From positions 1 to 7,838 of the forward strand of contig CAMDMH010000126.1 of assembly GCA_945901835.1 (NCBI GenBank): DNA of 7,838 nt, written 5' to 3'. Source of the DNA: Devosia equisanguinis. GTDB taxonomy: Bacteria; Pseudomonadota; Alphaproteobacteria; Rhizobiales; Hyphomicrobiaceae. Positions 1 through 5,934 of the stretch are shown in pieces. The notes under the pieces were generated by a model. It had not been told where the DNA came from, ran no database searches, and was given only the letters and a program-made list of their open reading frames with translations. The translations under genes and the position numbers were made by a program. How positions within the stretch are numbered: position 1 is the first letter of the stretch; each line of letters begins with the position of its first letter.

Positions 1-136
1 CGGACGGCTTCTCGGCCACTTCAGCATCGAGGTTGTTCATCAGCATCCGTAGCGGCGCTTCCGTGAGCCAGCTCTTGGCGCTGATCTCGGTTCCGCGCGG
101 CGCGCTGATCCGGCGCGCGTTATCGATACGTGTCAT
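1..136 (-). CDS. hutU: Urocanate hydratase, N-terminal part (gene runs off the window)
   Basis: Urocanase converts urocanate plus water to 4-imidazolone-5-propionate, the second step of histidine degradation, in the cytoplasm with tightly bound NAD. Only the first 45 codons are present. They read MTRIDNARRISAPRGTEISA and then continue with KSWLTEAPLRMLMNNLD, the strongly conserved N-terminal block of HutU (PRGTE, KSWLTEAPLRMLMNNLDP-type). The ATG at 136-134 is preceded by a GGGAG Shine-Dalgarno (145-149) about 8 nt away, and the gene starts only 13 bp after the hutH stop, so it is the third gene of a hutI-hutH-hutU operon. The NAD-binding and catalytic parts lie outside the window. Identification is firm from the N-terminal block, but whether the full gene is intact cannot be seen. 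Confidence 0.93.
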   Translation of the reverse strand, partial: MTRIDNARRISAPRGTEISAKSWLTEAPLRMLMNNLDAEVAEKPS

Positions 137-149
137 TTGTTCGAACTCC

Positions 150-1718
150 CTATCCATGCAGCGTATTTGAACCCACCACCGTAATGATTTCACCCGAAGC
201 AACGAGCCGCGCCGCAGCCTCGATTTCCGTCGCGAGATAGCGGTCGTCCTCCAGCATCGGAACATCGCGCCGCAGCCGCGCGATCACGCGCTCCAGAGAC
301 GGACTTGTCGTCAACGCATCCGTCGTCTCGGCGTGCAGCTTCGCGAGCCCGAACCCGAGCCGGCGCAGATCTATCCCCTGCGCCGACACCAGCAGTTCGA
401 TGCCGACGATGACGGCGAGATTATCGGTCATGTCGATCAGCCGCCGTGCGCCGTGCGCCGCCATCGAGACGTGATCTTCCTGGTTGGCGCTCGTCGGCGT
501 CGAATCGATCGAACACGGCCCCGCCCGCTGCTTATTCTCCGCATAGAGCGCCGCAGCCGTCACTTCTGCGATCATGAAGCCGGAGTTGATGCCCGCATGC
601 GGTGACAGAAATGCCGGCAGCCCGAAGTTCAACGCGGGGTCGACTAGTGTCGCGATGCGCCGCTCTGTGATCGCCCCGATCTCGCGCACCGCGATCGCGA
701 TCTGGTCCGCCGCGAACGCCACCGGCTCCCCGTGAAAATTTCCACCCGACAGAACCTCTCCTGTTTCCACGATGACGAGCGGATTGTCCGTGACCGCGTT
801 CGCTTCGATCTCGAGGGTACGCCGCGCCGCTGCGAGAAGATCAAAAACCGCGCCGATCACCTGAGGCTGACATCGCAGGCAATAGGGGTCTTGTAAGCGC
901 TCGTCGTTGTCGAGATGCGCAAAGCGAATGGCGCTGCCGTCGAGCAGCGACATCAACACACGCGCCGCTGCGATCTGCCCGGGCTGGCCACGCAGCGCAT
1001 GGATCTCCGGCCGGAACGGCACCGTCGATGCCATCGCCGCATCGACCGACATCGCCCCCGTGACGAGCGCCGTCTTAGCCAGCCGCTCCGCCGCGAGCAG
1101 TCCCGTGATCGCATAGGCCGTCGAGAACTGCGTGCCGTTTATCAGCGCGAGCCCTTCCTTCGCCGCCAGCACCACCGGCTCGAGCCCTGCGGCCGACAGC
1201 AGCTCGCGCCCAGGCAACACTTCAGTCGAACCCCGAAACCGCCCACGCCCTTCGCCGATCATCAGGGCGGTCATGTGCGCAAGCGGTGCAAGATCGCCCG
1301 ACGCACCAACCGAACCCTGCGCGGGAACCTCGGGAATGACACCCTTCTCCAGCATCGCGGCGATCAACTCGATCAACTCGCGCCGCACGCCCGACGCACC
1401 TTTCGTCAGCGAAGCGACCTTCAACGCCATCATCAGGCGCACCACATGATCCGGCGTCGCCGGACCGACCCCGCAGCAATGCGACAAGATCAGATTGCGC
1501 TGCAGCCGCGCCGTATCCGCCCGCGCTAACCGCGTACTCGCCAGTTTTCCAAACCCCGTGTTGATGCCGTAGACGGCGGCATTTCCGGCAGCGATCTTCT
1601 CCACGATTTCAGCCGAAGCCACCACCACAGGCCAAACCGATGGATCGATCCCAACGCTTTCTCCACCCGCAACACGCATAAGCTCGTCGAGCGTCAATGG
1701 AACCGCGCCGATCAGCAA
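150..1718 (-). CDS. hutH: Histidine ammonia-lyase
   Basis: HutH deaminates L-histidine to urocanate and ammonia, the first step of histidine use as carbon and nitrogen source; it is a cytoplasmic homotetramer. With the start chosen here it is 522 aa, close to the usual ~510. Family marks visible: Y50 with GINTGFG (50-57), the GSVGASGDLAPLAHM block whose A139-S140-G141 cyclises to the MIO electrophile, N194 in LINGTQ, QDPYCLRCQPQ (276-286, Y279), TDNP (310-313), GGNFHG (325-330) and SANQEDHVSM with E414. These match the active-site layout of the Pseudomonas putida enzyme. The reading frame stays open 90 codons further upstream into hutI, but those codons look nothing like HutH. I choose the TTG at 1718-1716 because GGGGAG lies 5 nt before it and MLIGAVPLTL is a normal start. 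This overlaps the hutI stop by 7 bp, implying translational coupling. The exact start (TTG, or the next CTG) is the only uncertainty. Confidence 0.96.
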   Translation of the reverse strand: MLIGAVPLTLDELMRVAGGESVGIDPSVWPVVVASAEIVEKIAAGNAAVYGINTGFGKLASTRLARADTARLQRNLILSHCCGVGPATPDHVVRLMMALKVASLTKGASGVRRELIELIAAMLEKGVIPEVPAQGSVGASGDLAPLAHMTALMIGEGRGRFRGSTEVLPGRELLSAAGLEPVVLAAKEGLALINGTQFSTAYAITGLLAAERLAKTALVTGAMSVDAAMASTVPFRPEIHALRGQPGQIAAARVLMSLLDGSAIRFAHLDNDERLQDPYCLRCQPQVIGAVFDLLAAARRTLEIEANAVTDNPLVIVETGEVLSGGNFHGEPVAFAADQIAIAVREIGAITERRIATLVDPALNFGLPAFLSPHAGINSGFMIAEVTAAALYAENKQRAGPCSIDSTPTSANQEDHVSMAAHGARRLIDMTDNLAVIVGIELLVSAQGIDLRRLGFGLAKLHAETTDALTTSPSLERVIARLRRDVPMLEDDRYLATEIEAAARLVASGEIITVVGSNTLHG

Positions 1719-2947
1719 GTCAGCTCCCCTGTTCCCCGATAGATGCGCGCCGACAATTGATTGATCCCGAAACGGTAGGGTAACTCGGCCGGCGAACCGA
1801 CCTTCCAGATCGCGAGATTGCAGTGCTTGCCGGCTTCCAGCGTACCGACACGATCGAGCCGGCCGAGCGCGCGCGCTGCTTCCCGCGTCACGCCGAGCAG
1901 GCATTCCTCGACCGTCAGGCGGAACAGCGTCGCGCCCATGTTCATCACGAGCTGCACCGAATGCAGCGGCGACGAGCCGGGATTGCAATCCGTCGCCAGC
2001 GCGATCGGCACACGGTGCTTGCGGAACAGATCGACCGGCGGAACCTTCGTTTCGCGAATGAAATAGAAGGCGCCCGGCAACAGAACCGCGACGGTCCCAG
2101 CCCGCCCCATGGCGGCAGCACCTTCTTCGCTCGTGTACTCGAGATGATCCGCCGACAGCGCACCGAACCGTGCAGCGAGCGCTGCACCTTCGAGATTGGA
2201 AAGCTGATCGGCATGCAGCTTAACCGGCAGCCCGAGGATGCGCGCGGTCTCGAACACCCGCGCGGTCTGCTCGACGGAGAACGCAATCCCCTCGCAGAAC
2301 GCGTCGACCGCGTCGGCAATTCCGCTGCGCGCGATCTGCGGCAACATCTCGCGACAGACGAGTTCGATGTAGCGGTCCTTGTCTCCCCCTGCTTCGGGTG
2401 GCAGCGCATGCGCCGCGAGAAACGTCGTGACGACATCGACCTGGCGCTCGTTCCCTAGCCGCCGCGCCACGCGCAACTGCTTCGTCTCGTTCTCGAGATC
2501 GAGCCCATATCCGGACTTGATCTCTAAGGTCGTCACACCGTCGGCGATCAGCGCATCGAGGCGCTTCAAGGCGTCGTAGGCCAGCTCATCGTCATCGGAA
2601 ACGCGCGTCGCCCGCATCGTCGACAGGATACCGCCACCCGACTTCGCGATCTCCTCGTAGCTTGCGCCGGCGAGCCGCATCTTGAACTCGTGTGAGCGGT
2701 CACCGCCGTACACGAGATGCGTGTGACAGTCGATCAACCCCGGCGTGACGAGCGCACCATGACAGCCGATCCACTCCTTGCCGTCCAGCCCCGACGGCGC
2801 GTCCGACTTCGCGCCGGCATAGACGATACGCCCGTCCTTCGAAGCGATCATCGCGCGATCGATGAGGCCGACGCCTTCGAGATCGGCTCTCATCGTCGCC
2901 ATTTGCGCGTCGTGCCAGATCCGGTCCGCCAACATATCCGTCTCCAT
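1712..2947 (-). CDS. hutI: Imidazolonepropionase
   Basis: HutI hydrolyses 4-imidazolone-5-propionate to N-formimino-L-glutamate, the third step of histidine degradation. It is a metal-dependent amidohydrolase with a TIM-barrel fold. The 411-aa frame shows the composite-domain N-terminus, the metal site H75-x-H77 (in GLIDCHTHLVYGGDR), the substrate loop GGGILST (104-110), LEIKSGYG (141-148), H180, H245 (KLHADQ), H268 (SADHLEY) and the metal-binding D320 in ATDCNPGSSP. Two starts are possible. The ATG at 2947 gives 411 aa. The ATG at 2935 gives 407 aa, has a better-placed GGAG (2942-2945, 6 nt away) and a length nearer to the family's, so it may be the real one. It is the first gene of hutI-hutH-hutU. 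The next enzymes (hutF/hutG type) and a HutC repressor are not in view. Confidence 0.95.
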   Translation of the reverse strand: METDMLADRIWHDAQMATMRADLEGVGLIDRAMIASKDGRIVYAGAKSDAPSGLDGKEWIGCHGALVTPGLIDCHTHLVYGGDRSHEFKMRLAGASYEEIAKSGGGILSTMRATRVSDDDELAYDALKRLDALIADGVTTLEIKSGYGLDLENETKQLRVARRLGNERQVDVVTTFLAAHALPPEAGGDKDRYIELVCREMLPQIARSGIADAVDAFCEGIAFSVEQTARVFETARILGLPVKLHADQLSNLEGAALAARFGALSADHLEYTSEEGAAAMGRAGTVAVLLPGAFYFIRETKVPPVDLFRKHRVPIALATDCNPGSSPLHSVQLVMNMGATLFRLTVEECLLGVTREAARALGRLDRVGTLEAGKHCNLAIWKVGSPAELPYRFGINQLSARIYRGTGELTC

Positions 2948-2968
2948 CTCGCCACCAGATGCATTGGA

Positions 2969-2998
2969 CTACAGCGTGTTTGACGTAGGCTGGGTCAA
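2969..2998 (-). promoter_or_regulatory. Possible sigma-70-like promoter for the hut operon
   Basis: On the minus strand TTGACC (2998-2993) is followed after 18 nt by CTGTAG (2974-2969), about 20-30 nt before the hutI start codon. The -35-like hexamer is part of the left arm of the palindromic repeat, so the match may be accidental and the -10 is poor. No obvious HutC-type operator was seen. Confidence 0.2.
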
Positions 2999-3069
2999 GC
3001 GTTTCAGCGCGACCCAGCATCCGCATCGCTTCTTCTAAGCTGGGTCGCGCTTCGCTTGACCCAGCCTAC
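2985..3069. repeat. Nested palindromic intergenic repeat (REP-like)
   Basis: Outer arms GTAGGCTGGGTCAAGCG (2985-3001) and CGCTTGACCCAGCCTAC (3053-3069) are perfect 17-bp inverted copies. Inner arms GCGCGACCCAGC (3007-3018) and GCTGGGTCGCGC (3039-3050) are perfect 12-bp inverted copies. Each half can also fold by itself, GCTGGGTC pairing with GACCCAGC at 2989-2996/3011-3018 and at 3039-3046/3058-3065, so the element can form one long hairpin or two side-by-side hairpins. This resembles the dispersed GGTGGGC/GCCCACC-type palindromic repeats found between genes in Bradyrhizobium and relatives (family assignment is inference). It lies between the broken deaminase gene and hutI, where it could end or attenuate transcription coming from ppsR; there is no T-tract of a classic terminator. 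Confidence 0.85.
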
Positions 3070-3113
3070 CTTGTCCATTTTTCCCCTTGAATTCACTTCA
3101 AGCCAGAAGCACT

Positions 3114-3595
3114 CTAATAAGCGACCTTATCCAGCTTGCGCGCCCACTCGCCGAACGCATCCGCACCTTCGCGCAGCGGTAGATGTAGCGTCGGCAGGCG
3201 CCGCGCGAGAACGGGCTTCGGAATCTCGTCGTAGATCAAAGCGTCGTCGAACCCGATAGCGGCAGCCTCGGCGCGCGTATTCGCGAACACGAGGCGGTCC
3301 AATCTCGCCCAATAGATTGCCGCCAGACACATCGGGCAGGGCTCACAGCTCGCGTAGATTGTCGCGCCCGCTAGTGAAAAGTCACCGATACTTCGGCATG
3401 CGCCGTCGGATCGAACGACAACGTCACTTCGTTGCAACCTTCGGCTACAACAGCACCATCCCGCACGACGATCGCGCCGAACGGCCCGCCCCGGCCGCTG
3501 CGCACCTGCTCGGCAGACAATTCGATTGCACGCAACAGGAAGCGCCGGTCGAGCAGCGCCAGAGCTTCAGCAAGATCTTCAGCCACGCTCTTCAC
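3114..3595 (-). pseudogene. Guanine/nucleoside deaminase, frameshifted by an internal deletion
   Basis: Members of the small zinc-dependent cytidine-deaminase superfamily (GuaD type, ~156 aa) hydrolyse guanine to xanthine or related bases. The gene starts at GTG 3595, overlapping the ppsR stop as GTGA, or at the GTG three codons later, which has AGGGG 8 nt upstream. Its 5' part (3595 to about 3390) encodes GGPFGAIVVRDGAVVAEG and the zinc motif H66-A-E68, then runs into TAG at 3371-3373. The 3' part, in another frame, encodes ASCEPCPMCLAAIYWAR (the PCxxC zinc ligands), GFDDALIYDEI and the family's C-terminus ending KVAY, stopping at 3114-3116. Neither part has the whole zinc site. Compared with Bacillus subtilis GuaD, about 28 bp are missing at the junction. 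The two frames overlap exactly on TGCCGAAGT (3390-3398, minus strand), as expected from a deletion between short direct repeats. Guanine versus another base as original substrate is not certain. Confidence 0.85.
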
Positions 3596-4443
3596 CCCTG
3601 CTCTGCTTCGGCCGCAGCGCCTTCCTTCCAGTCGTGGAAGTACTTGATGATCGACGCCGCAGTCTCCTCCACCGACCGCCGCGTCACGTCGATCACCGGC
3701 CAGCCATGTCGCGCCGCGAGCCGCCGCGTATAAGTGATCTCGTTCTGGATCTCCTTCAGATCGACGTAGGTATCGAGATTACGGTCCGACATCAGCCGCA
3801 CGCGATTTCGACGGATCTCGGCGATGCGCTCGGCAGCCGCCACCAGACAGACGATGAACGCCGAATGCGGCTGCGTCAGCGATTCGGGCAGCGCAATCGA
3901 CGGCACCAACGGCAGGTTCGTCGTCTTGTAGCCGCGCTGCGCGAGATAGATGCTGGTTGGCGTCTTCGACGTTCGCGAGATGCCAAGCAGCAGGATATCA
4001 GCATCACTGAGATTGTCCGGCAGCTTGCCGTCGTCGTGCATCATCGTGAAATTGAGCGCGTCAATTCGCCTGAAGTATTCCTGGTCCAGAACGTGCTGCC
4101 CCGCAACGATCGGTGTCGCAGCTGTTCCCAGATAGCTCTCGAACAACTTCATGATCGGCTCGAGAACATAGAGACAAGGAACGCTCATCTCCTTGCAGCG
4201 GCGCTCGAGTTCGCTCGTCAGCTCCTTGTTCACGATCGTGTAGAGCACGATGCCCGGCGCCGATTCGATTTCCTGCAGAACCCGCTCGATCTGCTTCCGG
4301 TTCCGGATCAGCGGATAGACGTGCTCGATGGCTCTGGCGTCGGCATATTGGACGGCCGCCGCCTTCGCGATCGTGGTCAGGGTTTCACCGGTCGAGTCCG
4401 ACACGAGGTGAAGATGAAAGTAGCTCGGCAGAGCGTTGGCCAT
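3592..4443 (-). CDS. ppsR: PPDK/PEP-synthase regulatory protein (DUF299, RP001 homologue)
   Basis: Proteins of this family are bifunctional: an ADP-dependent kinase that inactivates pyruvate phosphate dikinase (or PEP synthase) by phosphorylating a threonine, and a phosphate-dependent phosphorylase that reverses it, tuning the pyruvate/PEP interchange. In Alphaproteobacteria PPDK is the likelier target. The 283-aa product opens with FHLHLVSDSTGETL (9-22), the family's N-terminal signature, and carries the P-loop-like GISRTSKTPTSIYLAQRG (154-171). Length fits the usual 270-280. I start at the ATG 4443-4441; the frame is open upstream for another 26 codons, but that part lies in the origin region and does not look like this family. 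The Shine-Dalgarno is poor: the nearest AGG is 12 nt away, and the space directly before the ATG is a perfect DnaA box. The gene diverges from hemE across the proposed origin and overlaps the broken deaminase gene by 4 bp. Confidence 0.95.
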   Translation of the reverse strand: MANALPSYFHLHLVSDSTGETLTTIAKAAAVQYADARAIEHVYPLIRNRKQIERVLQEIESAPGIVLYTIVNKELTSELERRCKEMSVPCLYVLEPIMKLFESYLGTAATPIVAGQHVLDQEYFRRIDALNFTMMHDDGKLPDNLSDADILLLGISRTSKTPTSIYLAQRGYKTTNLPLVPSIALPESLTQPHSAFIVCLVAAAERIAEIRRNRVRLMSDRNLDTYVDLKEIQNEITYTRRLAARHGWPVIDVTRRSVEETAASIIKYFHDWKEGAAAEAEQG

Positions 4444-4444
4444 G

Positions 4445-4453
4445 TGTGGATAA
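4445..4453 (-). promoter_or_regulatory. Perfect DnaA box
   Basis: TTATCCACA on the minus strand is identical to the high-affinity DnaA consensus. It ends one base before the ppsR start codon, so DnaA bound here would also sit on the 5' end of that gene. Confidence 0.85.
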
Positions 4454-4460
4454 GACCTGC

Positions 4461-4507
4461 AGTTATCCCGGGGACCCGGCGCGGCGCGCCACCCTCGGGG
4501 GATAACT
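4461..4507. repeat. 9-bp inverted repeat with DnaA-like half boxes
   Basis: AGTTATCCC (4461-4469) and GGGATAACT (4499-4507) are perfect inverted copies separated by 29 bp of very GC-rich DNA that contains the palindrome GGCGCGCC (4483-4490). Each arm carries TTATCCC, the first six bases of a DnaA box plus C. A second, shorter pair follows: TTGTCCC (4526-4532) and GGGACAA (4547-4553). Confidence 0.75.
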
Positions 4508-4513
4508 CTACCC

Positions 4514-4522
4514 TTCTCCACA
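4514..4522 (+). promoter_or_regulatory. Near-consensus DnaA box
   Basis: TTCTCCACA differs from TTATCCACA at position 3 only. Placement within the origin makes binding plausible, probably at lower affinity. Confidence 0.5.
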
Positions 4523-4555
4523 AAGTTGTCCCAGTCGGAACCCGAGGGGACAAGA

Positions 4556-4570
4556 TTAAAGCCAGTTTAA
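4556..4570. promoter_or_regulatory. CtrA binding site (TTAA-N7-TTAA)
   Basis: TTAA at 4556-4559 and TTAA at 4567-4570 are separated by exactly seven bases, the full CtrA consensus. In Caulobacter, phosphorylated CtrA binds such sites within the origin and blocks initiation. A chance match in this GC-rich genome is unlikely, and the location among DnaA boxes supports a real site. One isolated TTAA half-site (4840-4843) lies near hemE. Confidence 0.7.
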
Positions 4571-4577
4571 GGATCCC

Positions 4578-4601
4578 CGTGGATAGCCATACTCATCCAC
4601 A
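4578..4601. promoter_or_regulatory. Inverted pair of degenerate DnaA boxes
   Basis: CTATCCACG on the minus strand (4578-4586, two mismatches) faces TCATCCACA on the plus strand (4593-4601, one mismatch). Their cores GTGGAT (4579-4584) and ATCCAC (4595-4600) are a perfect 6-bp inverted repeat with a 10-bp spacer. The second also resembles the weak TGATCCACA boxes described for Caulobacter. Confidence 0.5.
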
Positions 4602-4799
4602 CCGATCCCCAGCTTCCCAACAACTTACGCGGGCCAGACGGACAACCACACGACACTCAAACGATTGATCCAAATGGCATTTATCAAGCTAGTAGCGCCG
4701 GCCTCGTTCCATCACTAGATATCGGTGCACGTTAGTCAAAACGAGGACACTCTGTCGACAACCCTGTATCGGGCCGCAAACCCCACAATCCCCTGCACT

Positions 4800-4846
4800 A
4801 AGAGTCAAAATAAGAATCTCAAAGACTCTTCTCTAGAGTTTAAGAG
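4800..4846. other. AT-rich putative DNA unwinding element with three GANTC sites
   Basis: GAGTC (4802-4806), GAATC (4814-4818) and GACTC (4824-4828) lie within 27 bp and are the only GANTC sites in the 426-bp gap. GANTC is the target of the alphaproteobacterial cell-cycle methylase CcrM. The stretch is the most AT-rich in the window. It also holds the inverted repeat AAGAGTC (4800-4806)/GACTCTT (4824-4830) and the palindrome CTCTAGAG (4831-4838). Function as unwinding element or methylation-sensitive hemE promoter is inferred. Confidence 0.5.
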
Positions 4847-4869
4847 AACCAACGAGCTCAGTTGAAAAC

Positions 4870-5934
4870 ATGCCCGGTCGGATCCCTGCACGCCACCAAG
4901 AATGCCGCTTCCTGAAGCCCTTCACCGGGCAGGCGACTGCCCGACCGCCGGTCTGGCTGATGCGCCAGGCAGGCCGCTATCTGCCCGAGTACCGCGAGCT
5001 TCGAGCAAAAGCTGGCGGCTTCCTCGATTTGTGCTACACACCGGCGATGGCTGCCGAGGTGACGTTGCAGCCCATCCGGCGCTTCGGCTTCGATGCAGCG
5101 ATTTTGTTTTCGGACATCCTCGTCGTTCCCCACGCATTGGGGCAGAAACTCGACTTCAAGGAAGGCGAAGGCCCGGTTCTCGAACCGATCCGTGAGGCCG
5201 CCGACCTGACCCGCCTCGATCCCGCTCGTACCGCGGATCGCTTCGGCAGGGTTTACGAGACAGTGGCGCGTGTCCGCGATGGATTGCCCGCCGGCACCGC
5301 CCTGATCGGCTTCTGCGTAGCACCCTGGACCGTCGCGACCTACATGGTCGCCGGTCACGGCTCGTCCGATCAGGCCGATGCCCGGCTCTGGGCCTATCGA
5401 GATCCCGCGGGCTTCACCCGGCTCATCGACCTGCTCACGGCCACCTCGATCGAATATCTTTCCGGTCAGATCCTCGCCGGCGCCGACGTCGTCCAGATCT
5501 TCGACACTTGGGCCGGCGCACTGCCCACCGACCAGCTCGAGCGTTGGGTGATCGATCCGACTCGCAAGATCGTCTCGGCATTGCGCACCCGTCACCCGAA
5601 CGTTCCCGTGATCGGCTTCCCGCGCGGCATCGGCGTGCACGTGCCCCACTACGTCGAGGAAACCGGCGTAGACGGCATCGGCTGCGATACGACTATGCCG
5701 ATGTCGGAACTCAAGGAGCGCATCGCCGAATTGGGCGTCGTCATGCAGGGCAACCTCGATCCCCTGCTGCTCGTGGCGGGCGGTTCGCACATGGAAGCAC
5801 GCGTTCGCGAGATCCTCGCAGATGCTGCCGGCGCGCCGTTCATCTTCAATCTGGGCCACGGCATCGTGCCACAAACGCCGCCTGCTCACGTCGCCCGGCT
5901 GGTCGAACTGATCCGCGAAGGCGCTGCCAGATGA
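4870..5934 (+). CDS. hemE: Uroporphyrinogen decarboxylase
   Basis: HemE removes the four acetate carboxyls of uroporphyrinogen III to give coproporphyrinogen III, a cofactor-free cytoplasmic step of heme synthesis. The 354-aa product has the family length and signatures: PPVWLMRQAGRYLPEYR (26-42, with the substrate-binding R32), the conserved aspartate D82 in ILFSDIL, GFCVAPWTVATYMVAG (147-162, Y158), FDTWAG (211-216), IGFPRG (248-253), QGNLDP (293-298) and H330 in FNLGHGI. I keep the ATG at 4870. The upstream DNA has no clear Shine-Dalgarno, and the first ~20 residues are less conserved, so the start could be slightly different. It diverges from ppsR across the proposed origin, so hemE transcription may influence origin activity as reported for Caulobacter. 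The stop overlaps the hemJ start (ATGA). Confidence 0.97.
   Translation: MPGRIPARHQECRFLKPFTGQATARPPVWLMRQAGRYLPEYRELRAKAGGFLDLCYTPAMAAEVTLQPIRRFGFDAAILFSDILVVPHALGQKLDFKEGEGPVLEPIREAADLTRLDPARTADRFGRVYETVARVRDGLPAGTALIGFCVAPWTVATYMVAGHGSSDQADARLWAYRDPAGFTRLIDLLTATSIEYLSGQILAGADVVQIFDTWAGALPTDQLERWVIDPTRKIVSALRTRHPNVPVIGFPRGIGVHVPHYVEETGVDGIGCDTTMPMSELKERIAELGVVMQGNLDPLLLVAGGSHMEARVREILADAAGAPFIFNLGHGIVPQTPPAHVARLVELIREGAAR

Larger units (their letters stand above)
4444..4869. other. Probable chromosomal replication origin (oriC) between ppsR and hemE
   Basis: This 426-bp gap has no gene. It separates a DUF299/RP001 homologue from a divergent hemE, the gene pair that flanks the experimentally defined origin of Caulobacter crescentus. 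Seen directly: one perfect DnaA box (4445-4453); near-boxes at 4514-4522 (TTCTCCACA), 4593-4601 (TCATCCACA), 4578-4586 (minus, CTATCCACG), 4497-4505 (minus, TTATCCCCC) and 4666-4674 (TGATCCAAA); an exact CtrA consensus at 4556-4570; an AT-rich segment next to hemE (34% GC at 4801-4850, counted by hand) that could be the unwinding element; and three GANTC sites inside it. Transcription leaves the region in both directions, as expected at an origin. A sequence at 4658-4670 (minus GATCAATCGTTTG) fits the IHF consensus except its first position. Origin function is inferred from position plus motifs, not demonstrated. Confidence 0.85.

Noticed and set aside
1719..1988. 90-residue N-terminal extension of HutH
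   Set aside because: These codons lie within hutI in another frame and do not resemble any HutH; the TTG at 1718 with GGGGAG explains the start.
3371..3437. Programmed ribosomal frameshift joining the two deaminase halves
   Set aside because: No slippery heptamer or pseudoknot was seen, and a shift would still leave about nine residues missing between the HAE and PCxxC zinc motifs.
4483..4490. GGCGCGCC palindrome as a dedicated regulatory site
   Set aside because: An 8-bp GC palindrome is not rare in such GC-rich DNA; I count it only as part of the loop between the TTATCCC arms.
3526..4668. Long plus-strand reading frame (380 codons) opposite ppsR
   Set aside because: It is antisense to a clear DUF299 gene, is arginine-rich with no recognisable domain, and arises from the high GC third positions of the real gene.
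4858..5889. Minus-strand reading frame (343 codons) opposite hemE
   Set aside because: hemE is unmistakable on the plus strand; the antisense product is of low complexity, matches no known family and crosses the origin-proximal end.
5508..5930. N-terminal extension of the HemJ frame into hemE
   Set aside because: The arginine-rich translation is a shadow of hemE; the ATG at 5931 overlapping the hemE stop begins a typical HemJ.
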